Below are positions 7,619 to 16,303 of a DNA stretch of 64,000 nucleotides, piece by piece (the first letter of the stretch is position 1; every line of letters begins with the position of its first letter). Location of the stretch: assembly GCA_029946065.1 (NCBI GenBank), contig JAQSDU010000019.1:392337-456336 (forward strand). Direction: 5' to 3'. The translations under genes were made by a program, and so were the position numbers. Origin of the DNA: Flavobacterium sp. Its GTDB lineage: Bacteria; Bacteroidota; Bacteroidia; Flavobacteriales; Flavobacteriaceae. The notes beneath the pieces were generated by a model, which saw only the letters and a list, made by a program, of their open reading frames with translations, was not told where the DNA came from and made no database searches.

Positions 7619-9073
7619 ATGTATAAGATGAAAACTAAAAAATTATTTTCAAGATTAGCTTTGACTTTTTGCTTGTTTGTGTTTGCGCTTGTTGCAAATG
7701 CTAACAATGTTCAGATTACAGGAACATCTGTAACAGGAAACGAAATTACTTTCAGCATTAGCTGGGACAACAGTTGGAATGCGAATGTTGCGCCCGCCAA
7801 CTGGGATGCCGTTTGGGTGTTCGTAAAATACCAAGATTGCAATACAAGACTATGGACGCACGCAGGATTGAGCACACTATCTTCTGATCACAGTACTTCT
7901 TCACCATTACAAGTGGATGCCGTTACCGACGGACGCGGTGTTTTTGTACGCCGAAGCGCATTGGGCGGAGGAACAGTTCCCGTTACCTCAGTAACCTTAA
8001 AAATGACAATTCCTGCAGGTACTTATAACTATAAAGTTTACGGAATCGAAATGGTAAACGTACCACAATCCAATTTTGAATTGGGTGATGGCACAAGTGT
8101 TTCTACTTTCAATAGTATTACCGTAAATGCAGCTTCACAATCAGGAGGTATCAATGCGGCTACTATAGGTGGCGGTTCAACAAGTTTGCCGAATACTTAT
8201 CCGGTAGGTTATAAAACTTTCTATTGCATGAAAACCGAGGTTTCTCAAGAACAATATATCGAATACCTGAATGCGTTGACTTATGACCAACAGAAAGCGC
8301 ATACCAATACAGATCCAATTGCTGCTGCAGGTACTTTTGCGTTTAACGTAGGTTTTGGTGGCCGTAATGGTATTCGTATTCTTACTTCAGGAAACAATAA
8401 TGCAATTCCGGCGGTGTATGCTTCAGATGCTACCGCCGGTGTTGAAAATAATATCGATGATGGACAAAATGTGGCCTGTAATTACCTTAACTGGAGTGAT
8501 TTATCAGCCTATTTGGATTGGGCAGCTTTGCGTCCGATGACAGAATTAGAATACGAAAAAGTTTGTCGTGGTACTATGCCGCGTGTAGCAGGGGAATTTG
8601 CTTGGGGATCTACAACATTAAACGGCGTTTACTATTATGCTATTGCAAATGCTTTGAAAGCGAATGAAACCACTACAACACCATTAGATGGTTTGTGTAA
8701 TGTATATATTAACAATACGTCTGTTCAGGTGCCGGTAAGAGTTGGTTTTTCTGCCAGCGGTTCATCAGGAAGAGCATCATCAGGTGCGGCCTATTACGGA
8801 CCGATGGAAATGTCTGGAAATCTTTCGGAAATGGTAATCAACACAACAGCACAAGGCGTAACTTTCAACGGAACACTTGGCGACGGAACAATAGCAGCCA
8901 ACGGTGATGCCAATCAAGCTACATGGCCAGCACCTTCAACAGGATTGGGAAGTGGTTACAGAGGTGGCGATTTCAACAACTATCAAGCAAGCGCAAGGGT
9001 TTCTGACAGAGCAGCAATAACAACTGTAACAACTACAAGGTCAGTATCTGTAGGAGGTCGTGGCGTAAGATAA
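7619..9073 (+). CDS. Secreted FGE/SUMF1-fold protein lacking catalytic cysteines
   Basis: 484 residues. Signal peptide to about residue 29 (VANANN); an alternative start is the ATG at 7628. The N-terminal half (30-170) is a beta domain (ITFSISWDNSWN...). The C-terminal half has the formylglycine-generating enzyme/sulfatase-modifying-factor pattern: YPVGYKTFYCMKTEVSQEQYIEYLNAL, a Pro/Glu segment RPMTELEYEKVCRG, MEMSGNLSEMVI, and a terminal RGGDFNN ... ARVSDRA ... GGRGVR corresponding to the usual RGGSW...R.A.R...GFR. The two cysteines used for catalysis in true FGE are missing from that last block, so a binding rather than an enzymatic role is likely. The operator-bearing promoter drives it, and the Ig-repeat adhesin follows after 80 bp. 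Confidence 0.8.
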   Translation: MYKMKTKKLFSRLALTFCLFVFALVANANNVQITGTSVTGNEITFSISWDNSWNANVAPANWDAVWVFVKYQDCNTRLWTHAGLSTLSSDHSTSSPLQVDAVTDGRGVFVRRSALGGGTVPVTSVTLKMTIPAGTYNYKVYGIEMVNVPQSNFELGDGTSVSTFNSITVNAASQSGGINAATIGGGSTSLPNTYPVGYKTFYCMKTEVSQEQYIEYLNALTYDQQKAHTNTDPIAAAGTFAFNVGFGGRNGIRILTSGNNNAIPAVYASDATAGVENNIDDGQNVACNYLNWSDLSAYLDWAALRPMTELEYEKVCRGTMPRVAGEFAWGSTTLNGVYYYAIANALKANETTTTPLDGLCNVYINNTSVQVPVRVGFSASGSSGRASSGAAYYGPMEMSGNLSEMVINTTAQGVTFNGTLGDGTIAANGDANQATWPAPSTGLGSGYRGGDFNNYQASARVSDRAAITTVTTTRSVSVGGRGVR

Positions 9074-9091
9074 TTATCTTATTTGATTAAA

Positions 9092-9119
9092 GATAGGGCA
9101 AGGTTCGCTTTAGCCTATC
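9092..9119 (+). other. Intercistronic RNA hairpin between FGE-fold and adhesin genes
   Basis: GATAGG (9092-9097) pairs with CCTATC (9114-9119), with a further C-G pair past a one-base bulge, around a loop of about 13 nt. No U-tract follows, so it is not a standard terminator. No TAnnTTTG box is seen between the genes, which suggests cotranscription. The hairpin may adjust transcript stability. Confidence 0.35.
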
Positions 9120-9153
9120 AAAATTAAATTTTAGCAATTTTAAATCAAATGAG

Positions 9154-12100
9154 ATGATGAAAACAATTAAATATTACTTAGTTGTATTCCTGACATTTAT
9201 TTTGGCAAACAATGAAGTCCATGCTCAGTACAATGGAGGAATCGCCGATGCTTCGGCTTCCGACTTGCTGGGTCTTACTTCCTGTCCTATTCCGGCGCAT
9301 TATTATGCGTATTTCGGAGGCTTTAGCGACAATGCCAATGTAGATACTGCCAGTAATACATTTTGCAGCACACCGCCATCGTTTTTTGCCTATATGGGCG
9401 GATTCAGCGATACTGCGAATGTGGATACGCTTGATGCGACAACCTGCGGAACGCCGCCATCTTTCTTTGCCTATATGGGCGGATTTAGCGATGGCGCCAA
9501 CGTTGACACGACAAGCGATGTGTCATGTGGAATCCCGCCTCAATTCTACGCCTACTTTGGCGGAATGGGCGATGGTTTCAGTAAAGACGAAATCGGCAGC
9601 TGTCCAGTCACTCCGCCAGACGCTAGCTTCACAGCTTCGGCTACAACTGGCTGTGTCGGCACTGCGATAGATTTCACGGATACTTCAACCAATATACCGT
9701 TTGTATGGAGTTGGACATTCCCTGGCGGAACACCCGCAACTTCAACCGCACAAAATCCTTCGGTGGTTTATAACACACCAGGTGTTTATACGGTTACTTT
9801 CACCGCAACGAATTATAATGGCGGCGATACGGTAACGATGACTGATTATATCACGATTACGGCTACTCCAACAGTGGTAACCACTACCTCTGGATCAAGA
9901 TGTGATTCGGGAAGTGTGCAATTGGGTGCTACTGCCAGTGCTGGTGTATTGCGATGGTATAATGTAGCGACAGGTGGATCGATTCTTGGATCGGGCCCAT
10001 TCTTCCCAACAGGAATTATTACCACAACGACTACTTTCTACGTAGAAGCCGCCAGCGGAAGTTGTGTTTCTTCAAGAACTGCCGTAGTCGCAACGGTCAA
10101 CGTAACACCAACTGTTGCTACGACAACTCCTGGTTCAAGATGTGGAACAGGAAGCGTCACTTTGAGCGCTACCGCAAGTGCTGGTGCTTTAAGTTGGTTT
10201 GCTAACGCTTCCGGTGGAAGTGCTTTGGGAACGGGCACAAGTTTTGCCACGCCAAGCATAGGTATCAATACGACTTATTATGTACAAGCCACAAACGGCA
10301 CTTGTGTTTCTGCAAGGACAGCGGTTTTGGCTACAGTAAACGCTGTGCCAACGGTAACATCAAATACGCCGGGTAGCCGTTGTGATACCGGAAGTGTAAC
10401 TTTAGGTGCAACCGGAAGTGCAGGAAGTACACTCAACTGGTACAATGTCGCTTCAGGTGGAACAGTACTGGCTACAGGCGAAAGCTTCGTAACACCCCCA
10501 ATCAGCAGCAACACAACTTTTTATGTAGAAGCTTCTAACGGAACTTGTGCATCCACAAGAACTGCGGTTTTGGCAACAGCAAGTATAACACCTGCAATCA
10601 CTGCCACAACACCAGCCAACCGATGCGATTCGGGAACTTTAACGTTGAGTGCAACTGCAAGCGCAGGAACGCTCAACTGGTACAATGTTCCGACAGGTGG
10701 AACTTCTTTGGGGAATGGTAATTTTTTCCTAACACCTTCCATCAGCGCAACGACTGTTTATTATGTCGATGCTTCCAATGGTAGTTGTATCTCGGCAAGG
10801 ACACCAGTTATCGCAACAGTAACGACTACGCCAACCGTAACTGCTACAACGCCTGCCGGCAGATGTGGTTCGGGATCGGTAACACTGGGAGCGACTGCAA
10901 GTGCAGGTACTTTAAATTGGTATGGCACAGCAGTAGGCGGAACCATTCTGGGAACAGGAACAGGATTCGTTACCGGAAATATTACCGTAACGACTATTTA
11001 TTATGTAGAAGCGATTAACGGAACTTGTACTTCACCAAGAACTCCGGTTACCGCTACCATTAGCATCATGCCAACCATCGTTACGACAACGCCTGCCAGC
11101 AGATGTGATATAGGCGTGCTAACGCTAGCAGCCACTGCAAGCGCAGGAACTTTGAACTGGTTTGATGTCGCTACCGGCGGCTCATCTATAGGTACAGGAA
11201 ATGTTTTTGTAACACCGTCAATCAGTACGACTACGACTTATTATGTACAATCCACGAGCGGAAGCTGTGTCTCTCCAAGAACTGCAGTAACTGCAACGGT
11301 TAATGCAACTCCATCGATTACGGCAACAACACCAGCCAGCCGATGTGATGCAGGGGCAGTGACTTTAGGAGCAACCGCTTCTTCAGGAACGCTGAATTGG
11401 TATAACGTTTCAACTGGAGGGACATCACTTGGTACAGGCAACAGTTTTGTGACTGGCGCCATTACCACCACTACAACATTCTATGTGGAATCTGCTAATG
11501 GAAGTTGCGTTTCTCCAAGAGTCGCAGTTGTGGCAACAGTGAATACAACACCAACAATCACCGCAACCACTCCAGGCAGTCGTTGTGATGCAGGAAGTGT
11601 GACTTTGGGTGCTACGGCATCTTCTGGAACAATCAATTGGTATGGTGTTGCTGCTGGCGGAAGTGTTTTAGGAACAGGAACGTCATTCCTTACACCTTCA
11701 ATAACCACCACGACAACATTCTATGCTGAGGTGACCAACGGCAATTGTACTTCTGCAAGAACCGCAGTAATAGCAACTGTAAATGCAACGCCAACCATTA
11801 CCGGAACCACTCCGGGCAACCGCTGCGGCGCAGGAACGGTAACTTTAAGCGCATCAGCCAACATAGGAATTTTATCTTGGTTTAATGTTGCAACTGGCGG
11901 AACGGCTTTGGGTACGGGAACTACTTTTGTTACACCATCCATCAGCACGACTACAACATATTATGTGCAAGCTGCTAACGCAAGCTGTATTTCTGCTAGA
12001 ACTGCAGTCATAGCGACGATAAATACGATTCCAATCATCACCGCGACAACGCCGGCAAGCCGTTGCGACGCCGGTAGTGTAGCATTAGGTGCCACTGCTT

Positions 12101-13947
12101 CTGCAGGAACATTGAACTGGTATGCGCTTCCTGTCGGAGGAGCAGTTTTGGGAACAGGAACGTCATTTAATACGGGAACCATCACGACAACGACTACTTT
12201 CTACGCAGAAGCTGTCAGCGGAAGCTGTACTTCGACAAGAACGGCTGTCATTGCAACAGTGAATACCACGCCAACTGTAGTTTCGACTACCCCAGCTTCA
12301 AGATGTGATGTTGGTGCGGTGACGCTTACGGCATCGGCAAGTGCTGGTACTTTAAGCTGGTATGATGTGGTTACTGGAGGAACTGCTTTGGCAACCGGAG
12401 TTTCTTTCCTTACGCCAAGTATCAGCAGCACAACAGTTTATTATGTCGAAGCTTCTAATGGAAGTTGTATGTCATCAAGAACTGCTGTAACAGCTACGGT
12501 AAATGCTACACCAACGGTAACTGCAACGACACCTGGTAACAGATGTGGAGCAGGAACGGTTACCTTAGGAGCTTCGGTAAGTGCGGGTACTTTAAACTGG
12601 TACAACATCGCAACAGGCGGAACGGTTTTGGGTACAGGAACAACATTTGTAACCCCATCCATCAGCGCAACAACGACTTATTATGTCGAAGCCGTAAACG
12701 GAAGCTGTATCTCGCCAAGATTGTCAGTTGTGGCAACAGTAAATGCGATTCCGACGATAACTTCGACTACCCCGGCAAGCAGATGCGATTCGGGCACACT
12801 TACCTTATCAGCAACAGCAAATGCAGGAACGCTCAACTGGTACAATGTGCCGATAGGCGGAACGGTTTTAGGTAACGGACTTACCTTTGTCACTCCTTCG
12901 CTAGGTGGAACAACAACGTTTTATGTTGAGGCTACCAACGGAAGTTGCACTTCAATAAGAACGGCCGTAATCGCAACTGTCAACCAGATGCCAGTAATTG
13001 TTGGCACTACATCGGGTAGCCGTTGCGGAATAGGAACGGTGCTATTAGGTGCGACTGCCAGTTTCGGAAGCTTGAGTTGGTACAATGTGCCCACCGGCGG
13101 AACCGTTTTAGGAACAGGTAACTCATTTACAACGCCAATTATCAGTGCAACAACGAACTATTATGTAGAGTCTTCTAATGGCACGTGTGTTTCAGTAAGG
13201 CAACAAGTGGTAGCGACTGTCAACACGGATGCGATTGTTATTACAACCGCACCGGGCAGCCGATGCGGTAACGGGACTGTTATTTTGGGTGCAACTAGCA
13301 ATGTAGGCTTGAAATGGTATCTTGCAGCAACTGGCGGAATTGCCGTGGCAGTAGGACCAAGTTTCGAAACGCCGGTTATCAGCGCAACGACCACTTATTA
13401 TGTCGAGGCATCGAACGGCGATTGTACTTCTATAACACGTACTGCTGTTACTGCAACTGTAAACCACGTAGCAACACCAACAGGAAGCAGTATGCAGGAA
13501 TTCTGTGCCGGTCAAAATGTTGGAGAACTTATCGTTACAGAAGATAATATTACATGGTTTGATGCGCCAACCAATGGGAATGAAGTAGCACCAACCACAC
13601 TATTAGTGGCTGGAACTACATATTACGCCTCATTGAGTAGTGGCGATTGCGGTAGCGATACAAGACTTGCGGTAACAGTATCACTCGGTGCTTGTTTGGG
13701 TATTGATGATATCGTTCGCAACGAACTGAAACTCTATCCAAATCCGGTGAATGATATATTGACGATTGAATATACTGCCAACATCTCGCGTGTTGAGGTA
13801 GTGAATATGTTAGGACAGATCGTTTTTAACAAACAGATCAATGCCGGAACCACAAAAGTGGATATGAGCAGCCTCGCTGGTGGCACTTACCTAGTAAGAG
13901 TAACCGCCGACGGTCTATTCAAGACGTATAAAGTGATCAAACGCTAA
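9154..13947 (+). CDS. T9SS-secreted surface protein with PKD and 15 Ig-like repeats
   Basis: 1597 residues. Signal peptide 1-25 (EVHAQ); four short repeats around 44-150 of the type C.(I/T)PP.FFAYMGGFSD.ANVDT; a PKD domain (about 154-240, FTASATTGCVGTAIDFTDTS ... TYTVTF-type ending); then 15 Ig-like domains (Ig_7 / CHU_C-associated type) each about 80 residues, with Cys in SRC and in NG(S/T)C and a conserved NWYNVATGGT core; one divergent final copy (EFCAGQNVGELIV); and a T9SS type A sorting domain in the last 75 residues (LKLYPNPVNDILTIEY ... GGTYLVRV ... YKVIKR). It should be exported across the outer membrane and attached to the surface or released. The probable role is adhesion or matrix. 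Either of two tandem ATGs (9154, 9157) may be the start. A strong terminator follows. Confidence 0.92.
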   Translation: MMKTIKYYLVVFLTFILANNEVHAQYNGGIADASASDLLGLTSCPIPAHYYAYFGGFSDNANVDTASNTFCSTPPSFFAYMGGFSDTANVDTLDATTCGTPPSFFAYMGGFSDGANVDTTSDVSCGIPPQFYAYFGGMGDGFSKDEIGSCPVTPPDASFTASATTGCVGTAIDFTDTSTNIPFVWSWTFPGGTPATSTAQNPSVVYNTPGVYTVTFTATNYNGGDTVTMTDYITITATPTVVTTTSGSRCDSGSVQLGATASAGVLRWYNVATGGSILGSGPFFPTGIITTTTTFYVEAASGSCVSSRTAVVATVNVTPTVATTTPGSRCGTGSVTLSATASAGALSWFANASGGSALGTGTSFATPSIGINTTYYVQATNGTCVSARTAVLATVNAVPTVTSNTPGSRCDTGSVTLGATGSAGSTLNWYNVASGGTVLATGESFVTPPISSNTTFYVEASNGTCASTRTAVLATASITPAITATTPANRCDSGTLTLSATASAGTLNWYNVPTGGTSLGNGNFFLTPSISATTVYYVDASNGSCISARTPVIATVTTTPTVTATTPAGRCGSGSVTLGATASAGTLNWYGTAVGGTILGTGTGFVTGNITVTTIYYVEAINGTCTSPRTPVTATISIMPTIVTTTPASRCDIGVLTLAATASAGTLNWFDVATGGSSIGTGNVFVTPSISTTTTYYVQSTSGSCVSPRTAVTATVNATPSITATTPASRCDAGAVTLGATASSGTLNWYNVSTGGTSLGTGNSFVTGAITTTTTFYVESANGSCVSPRVAVVATVNTTPTITATTPGSRCDAGSVTLGATASSGTINWYGVAAGGSVLGTGTSFLTPSITTTTTFYAEVTNGNCTSARTAVIATVNATPTITGTTPGNRCGAGTVTLSASANIGILSWFNVATGGTALGTGTTFVTPSISTTTTYYVQAANASCISARTAVIATINTIPIITATTPASRCDAGSVALGATASAGTLNWYALPVGGAVLGTGTSFNTGTITTTTTFYAEAVSGSCTSTRTAVIATVNTTPTVVSTTPASRCDVGAVTLTASASAGTLSWYDVVTGGTALATGVSFLTPSISSTTVYYVEASNGSCMSSRTAVTATVNATPTVTATTPGNRCGAGTVTLGASVSAGTLNWYNIATGGTVLGTGTTFVTPSISATTTYYVEAVNGSCISPRLSVVATVNAIPTITSTTPASRCDSGTLTLSATANAGTLNWYNVPIGGTVLGNGLTFVTPSLGGTTTFYVEATNGSCTSIRTAVIATVNQMPVIVGTTSGSRCGIGTVLLGATASFGSLSWYNVPTGGTVLGTGNSFTTPIISATTNYYVESSNGTCVSVRQQVVATVNTDAIVITTAPGSRCGNGTVILGATSNVGLKWYLAATGGIAVAVGPSFETPVISATTTYYVEASNGDCTSITRTAVTATVNHVATPTGSSMQEFCAGQNVGELIVTEDNITWFDAPTNGNEVAPTTLLVAGTTYYASLSSGDCGSDTRLAVTVSLGACLGIDDIVRNELKLYPNPVNDILTIEYTANISRVEVVNMLGQIVFNKQINAGTTKVDMSSLAGGTYLVRVTADGLFKTYKVIKR
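9283..9600 (+). repeat. Four short N-terminal repeats in the Ig-repeat protein
   Basis: Four copies of about 82 nt start near 9283, 9364, 9447 and 9530. Each encodes Cys, a Pro pair, an aromatic run, then GG(F/M).D and usually ANVDT. The middle two copies share AYMGGFSD exactly; the last diverges after GGMGDG. Confidence 0.8.
9862..13492 (+). repeat. Array of 15 Ig-like domain repeats, 240-bp period
   Basis: The first Cys codon of each unit falls at 9901, 10141, 10381, 10624, 10864 and then every 240 nt to 13264. The period is exactly 240 nt except for one 243-nt step caused by one extra codon in unit 3. Codons differ widely between units although the protein is conserved, so the units are old or under selection at protein level rather than freshly duplicated. 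Confidence 0.9.
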
Positions 13948-13968
13948 GTTTTCGTTTCATTTTTTGGG

Positions 13969-13993
13969 AAAACCGCCTTCGGGCGGTTTTTTT
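13969..13993 (+). terminator. Rho-independent terminator of the adhesin operon
   Basis: AAAACCGCC, TTCG tetraloop, GGCGGTTTT followed by more T, 22 nt after the stop codon. A classic strong hairpin. Confidence 0.9.
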
Positions 13994-14180
13994 ATTGCTG
14001 AAAGTTTCCCCGTGTACTGCGGCAAGGTTTTAGCATGATGCTGAAAAGTCAAAGCTTTATCGCAGGAAGGCTTCAGCTAATATTGAATTCCAAAGCTTCC
14101 GCAAAGTTGCAGGAACGTTTTGGGTTTGCCTGATAAGTTTGCAAGTATACGCCCGCAGTAACAAGTTTTATCTATCAAAA

Positions 14181-14214
14181 AAAATCCCGTCAGGTTTATA
14201 TCTGACGGGATTTT
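14181..14214 (-). terminator. Terminator downstream of the aromatic amino acid hydroxylase
   Basis: Perfect 13-bp arms AAAATCCCGTCAG / CTGACGGGATTTT with an 8-nt loop; on the minus strand it continues into a U-run. It lies 19 nt past the stop of the minus-strand gene and could also stop plus-strand read-through. The stretch 13994-14180 shows no other recognisable feature. Confidence 0.85.
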
Positions 14215-14232
14215 AGTATTAATTATTCACTA

Positions 14233-15993
14233 TTAATTCACACGCTCCTTCTCAAAAATTAACTCCAACCCATTCGTAATAAGTTGTGCTACCTGAGGAC
14301 GTGTTTTTTTTAATTTCTCCAAATGAATCAAAACTTCCTGCATGATTTCGGTATCATTGCGCTCTTTCAATAGTTCTGCAATCTCTAGCGATAAAAGCCA
14401 GTCTTTAGGATGGTCGATTTTTACCGTATAAAAAATATTTTTTAGTGAAGCAGATGTGTCATTTCCCTCACGGATATTGCGAACAGTTTTATATAAGTGC
14501 TCTAATTCAGAACGCTCATCAGATTTCTTTGCCTTAATCGTTTTACTAGAAGGCACATGCGTAATCAAATCAAAACTCCTCACATCCGCAGGACCAGAAA
14601 ATGCCGAAACAACTTTTTTCCCAACCGCCATATCATAAATGCCCCATTCTGGTTGGAACAAAACGGTTTCCCCATGCGTAACCGTACAATTCTTAAAACT
14701 GATGATGATGATTTCGCCTTGCAAATTGCGAGAACCGGTAATAATTTCGCCTTTTACGGTAACATCACCTTCAAATTCTAAAGTCACACTTTCGGCTTCG
14801 TAAATGTTGTAGGCTTTCAAATCGCGTGGGCTCATATCTTCTATCGCTATATTGATGCCTTTCAATTTCCCAATCGGACTGCCAAAACCTTCTGCGTGTG
14901 TAATTGTTCCGTGTCCTACGAGTTCTTTTTCGCGGTAAGACAATGCCGTTTTTCCGGTGGTTTGAATGTAAATCGGCTTGCCTTCATGTTCAATCACCTT
15001 TTTGAAAACGCCCGAAACCTGCAATCCTGTGCTAAGTTCAATGGTACCCAAAGCATTCGAATCAATTAGTTTTTGAATGCTGGATAAACCGCCGGTGCGC
15101 AAAGCCATCGTATTGGCGAATTCTTCTAAAACCTGACTCAAATAAGCAAAATCCGGCGTTACAAATAATTGCGGTTGCGGTTTAGTAATGTCAAAACTTT
15201 GTTCCGCAGCAGCAATAGAATATGGGATTTTTTTCACAGCATCGGTCATACACCAAGCACTTTCACCAATCGATGATAGCAATCCGGCACCGTAGATTTT
15301 TGGGTTTTCCAAATCGCCAATCAATCCGTATTCAACCGTCCACCAGTGCAAATTTCGGATACGCGCCATTTCAGACATTACACCCATGTTATTCTGTAAA
15401 TCTTCAACCGCTTTCTCCGCAGCATCAATTTCAGGTTTTGGCGTGCCTTCCGCTTCCTTCAATATTGAAAGGAGCCGAATCGCCTCATACATTTCATAAT
15501 CCTTGTGCGAAGAAATCGCCTTGCAGCCAATCTCCCCAAAACGCCTCAAATACTCGGCATATTCCGGGTTGGCGATAATAGGGGCGTGTCCGGCACCTTC
15601 GTGAATGATATCCGGCGCGGGTGTATATTCAATATGTTCCAATTGCCTGATATCAGATGCAATCACCAAAACATTATACGCCTGAAATTCCATAAAAGCA
15701 TTCGGCGGAATAAATCCGTCAACGGCAACTGCCGCCCAACCAATTTCCTTTAATATGCGGTTCATGCCATACATATTCGGAATATTATCAACTTCAAGCC
15801 CGGTTTTTTTGAGTCCGTCGAGGTACGAATTATGCGCTACTTTCGACAAATAATCGACATTTTTACGCATCACATACCGCCATACGGCCTGATTAATTGG
15901 TGTATAATCGGCGTAATCCTGTGGTTTGATGAATTGCTTCAAATGCGTCGGTAATCTGTCAATCAGCGGGTTGCTTTCAAATTCGGCTTCCAT
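14233..15993 (-). CDS. Aromatic amino acid hydroxylase (phenylalanine 4-monooxygenase type), long form
   Basis: 586 residues. The N-terminal half (about 30-330) is the biopterin-dependent hydroxylase fold. Iron ligands are visible: His131 and His136 in PDIIHEGAGHAP and Glu221 in WWTVEYGL. The family hydroxylates phenylalanine (or Tyr/Trp) using tetrahydropterin, non-haem Fe(II) and O2. The protein is about twice the length of single-domain bacterial PhhA; the C-terminal 250 residues are a beta-rich extension of unknown role, as in other Bacteroidota long forms. It is monocistronic with its own terminator. No pterin-recycling gene is adjacent. Substrate preference cannot be read from sequence. 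Confidence 0.9.
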   Translation of the reverse strand: MEAEFESNPLIDRLPTHLKQFIKPQDYADYTPINQAVWRYVMRKNVDYLSKVAHNSYLDGLKKTGLEVDNIPNMYGMNRILKEIGWAAVAVDGFIPPNAFMEFQAYNVLVIASDIRQLEHIEYTPAPDIIHEGAGHAPIIANPEYAEYLRRFGEIGCKAISSHKDYEMYEAIRLLSILKEAEGTPKPEIDAAEKAVEDLQNNMGVMSEMARIRNLHWWTVEYGLIGDLENPKIYGAGLLSSIGESAWCMTDAVKKIPYSIAAAEQSFDITKPQPQLFVTPDFAYLSQVLEEFANTMALRTGGLSSIQKLIDSNALGTIELSTGLQVSGVFKKVIEHEGKPIYIQTTGKTALSYREKELVGHGTITHAEGFGSPIGKLKGINIAIEDMSPRDLKAYNIYEAESVTLEFEGDVTVKGEIITGSRNLQGEIIIISFKNCTVTHGETVLFQPEWGIYDMAVGKKVVSAFSGPADVRSFDLITHVPSSKTIKAKKSDERSELEHLYKTVRNIREGNDTSASLKNIFYTVKIDHPKDWLLSLEIAELLKERNDTEIMQEVLIHLEKLKKTRPQVAQLITNGLELIFEKERVN

Positions 15994-16033
15994 ATTTTGA
16001 GGTAAATTTTAATAATGTAAAGTTAAGTTTTTT

Positions 16034-16230
16034 GAAGCTGTTTCCGGCTTTTCATTTCAAGTTTTTTTGGCAACCGCTTTTTTTGTTGGCGCTAAAAAGA
16101 GCTCCTCCGTCGCTTTTTTACCACCACAAAAAATAGCGGTTGTCTGCAAAAAGCTTTCCATTGCAAATGCGCAGCATTCACTGAACACCTCTGAAAAATA
16201 TAGGCAGGTGAGGTAATCCGGGCTAGGGTA
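16034..16230 (+). repeat. Dispersed intergenic element, copy 1
   Basis: It begins GAAGCTGTTTCCGGCT and ends ATCCGGGCTAGGGTA. Both ends recur at 43508-43590 (14 of 16 and 14 of 15 identical) around an unrelated interior. The interior here has an imperfect inverted repeat: CAACCGC...TTGTTGG (16071-16089) against CCACCAC...GCGGTTG (16121-16142). No ORF is carried. Confidence 0.5.
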
Positions 16231-16250
16231 TTGTGTTTCCCTATAGCACA

Positions 16251-16278
16251 AAAAAAACCGGAACATCACTGCTCCGGT
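16251..16278 (-). terminator. Terminator of the DUF5522-hutU-DUF4136 operon
   Basis: On the minus strand: ACCGGA, 10-nt loop, TCCGGT, then eight U. It lies 26 nt past the stop of the DUF4136 gene. Confidence 0.8.
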
Positions 16279-16303
16279 CAAACCATGTATAAAAGGTTAT
16301 TAA

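Larger units (their letters stand above)
15994..16303. other. Gene-free 310-bp stretch upstream of the hydroxylase
   Basis: It contains the 5' region of the hydroxylase gene (no clear TAnnTTTG box found), a dispersed intergenic element (16034-16230), and the terminator of the hut-type operon (16251-16278). A 74-codon minus-strand ORF here has no protein-like character and crosses the terminator, so it is not called. Confidence 0.6.

Noticed and set aside
10038..13394. A regular series of 60-78-codon open frames on the minus strand across the Ig repeats
   Set aside because: They follow the 240-bp repeat and the codon bias of the sense gene; the proteins are low-complexity Val/Pro/Ala mirrors without start signals.
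16057..16281. 74-codon minus-strand ORF in the 310-bp spacer
   Set aside because: It runs through a terminator hairpin and the dispersed element, and its protein has no recognisable pattern.
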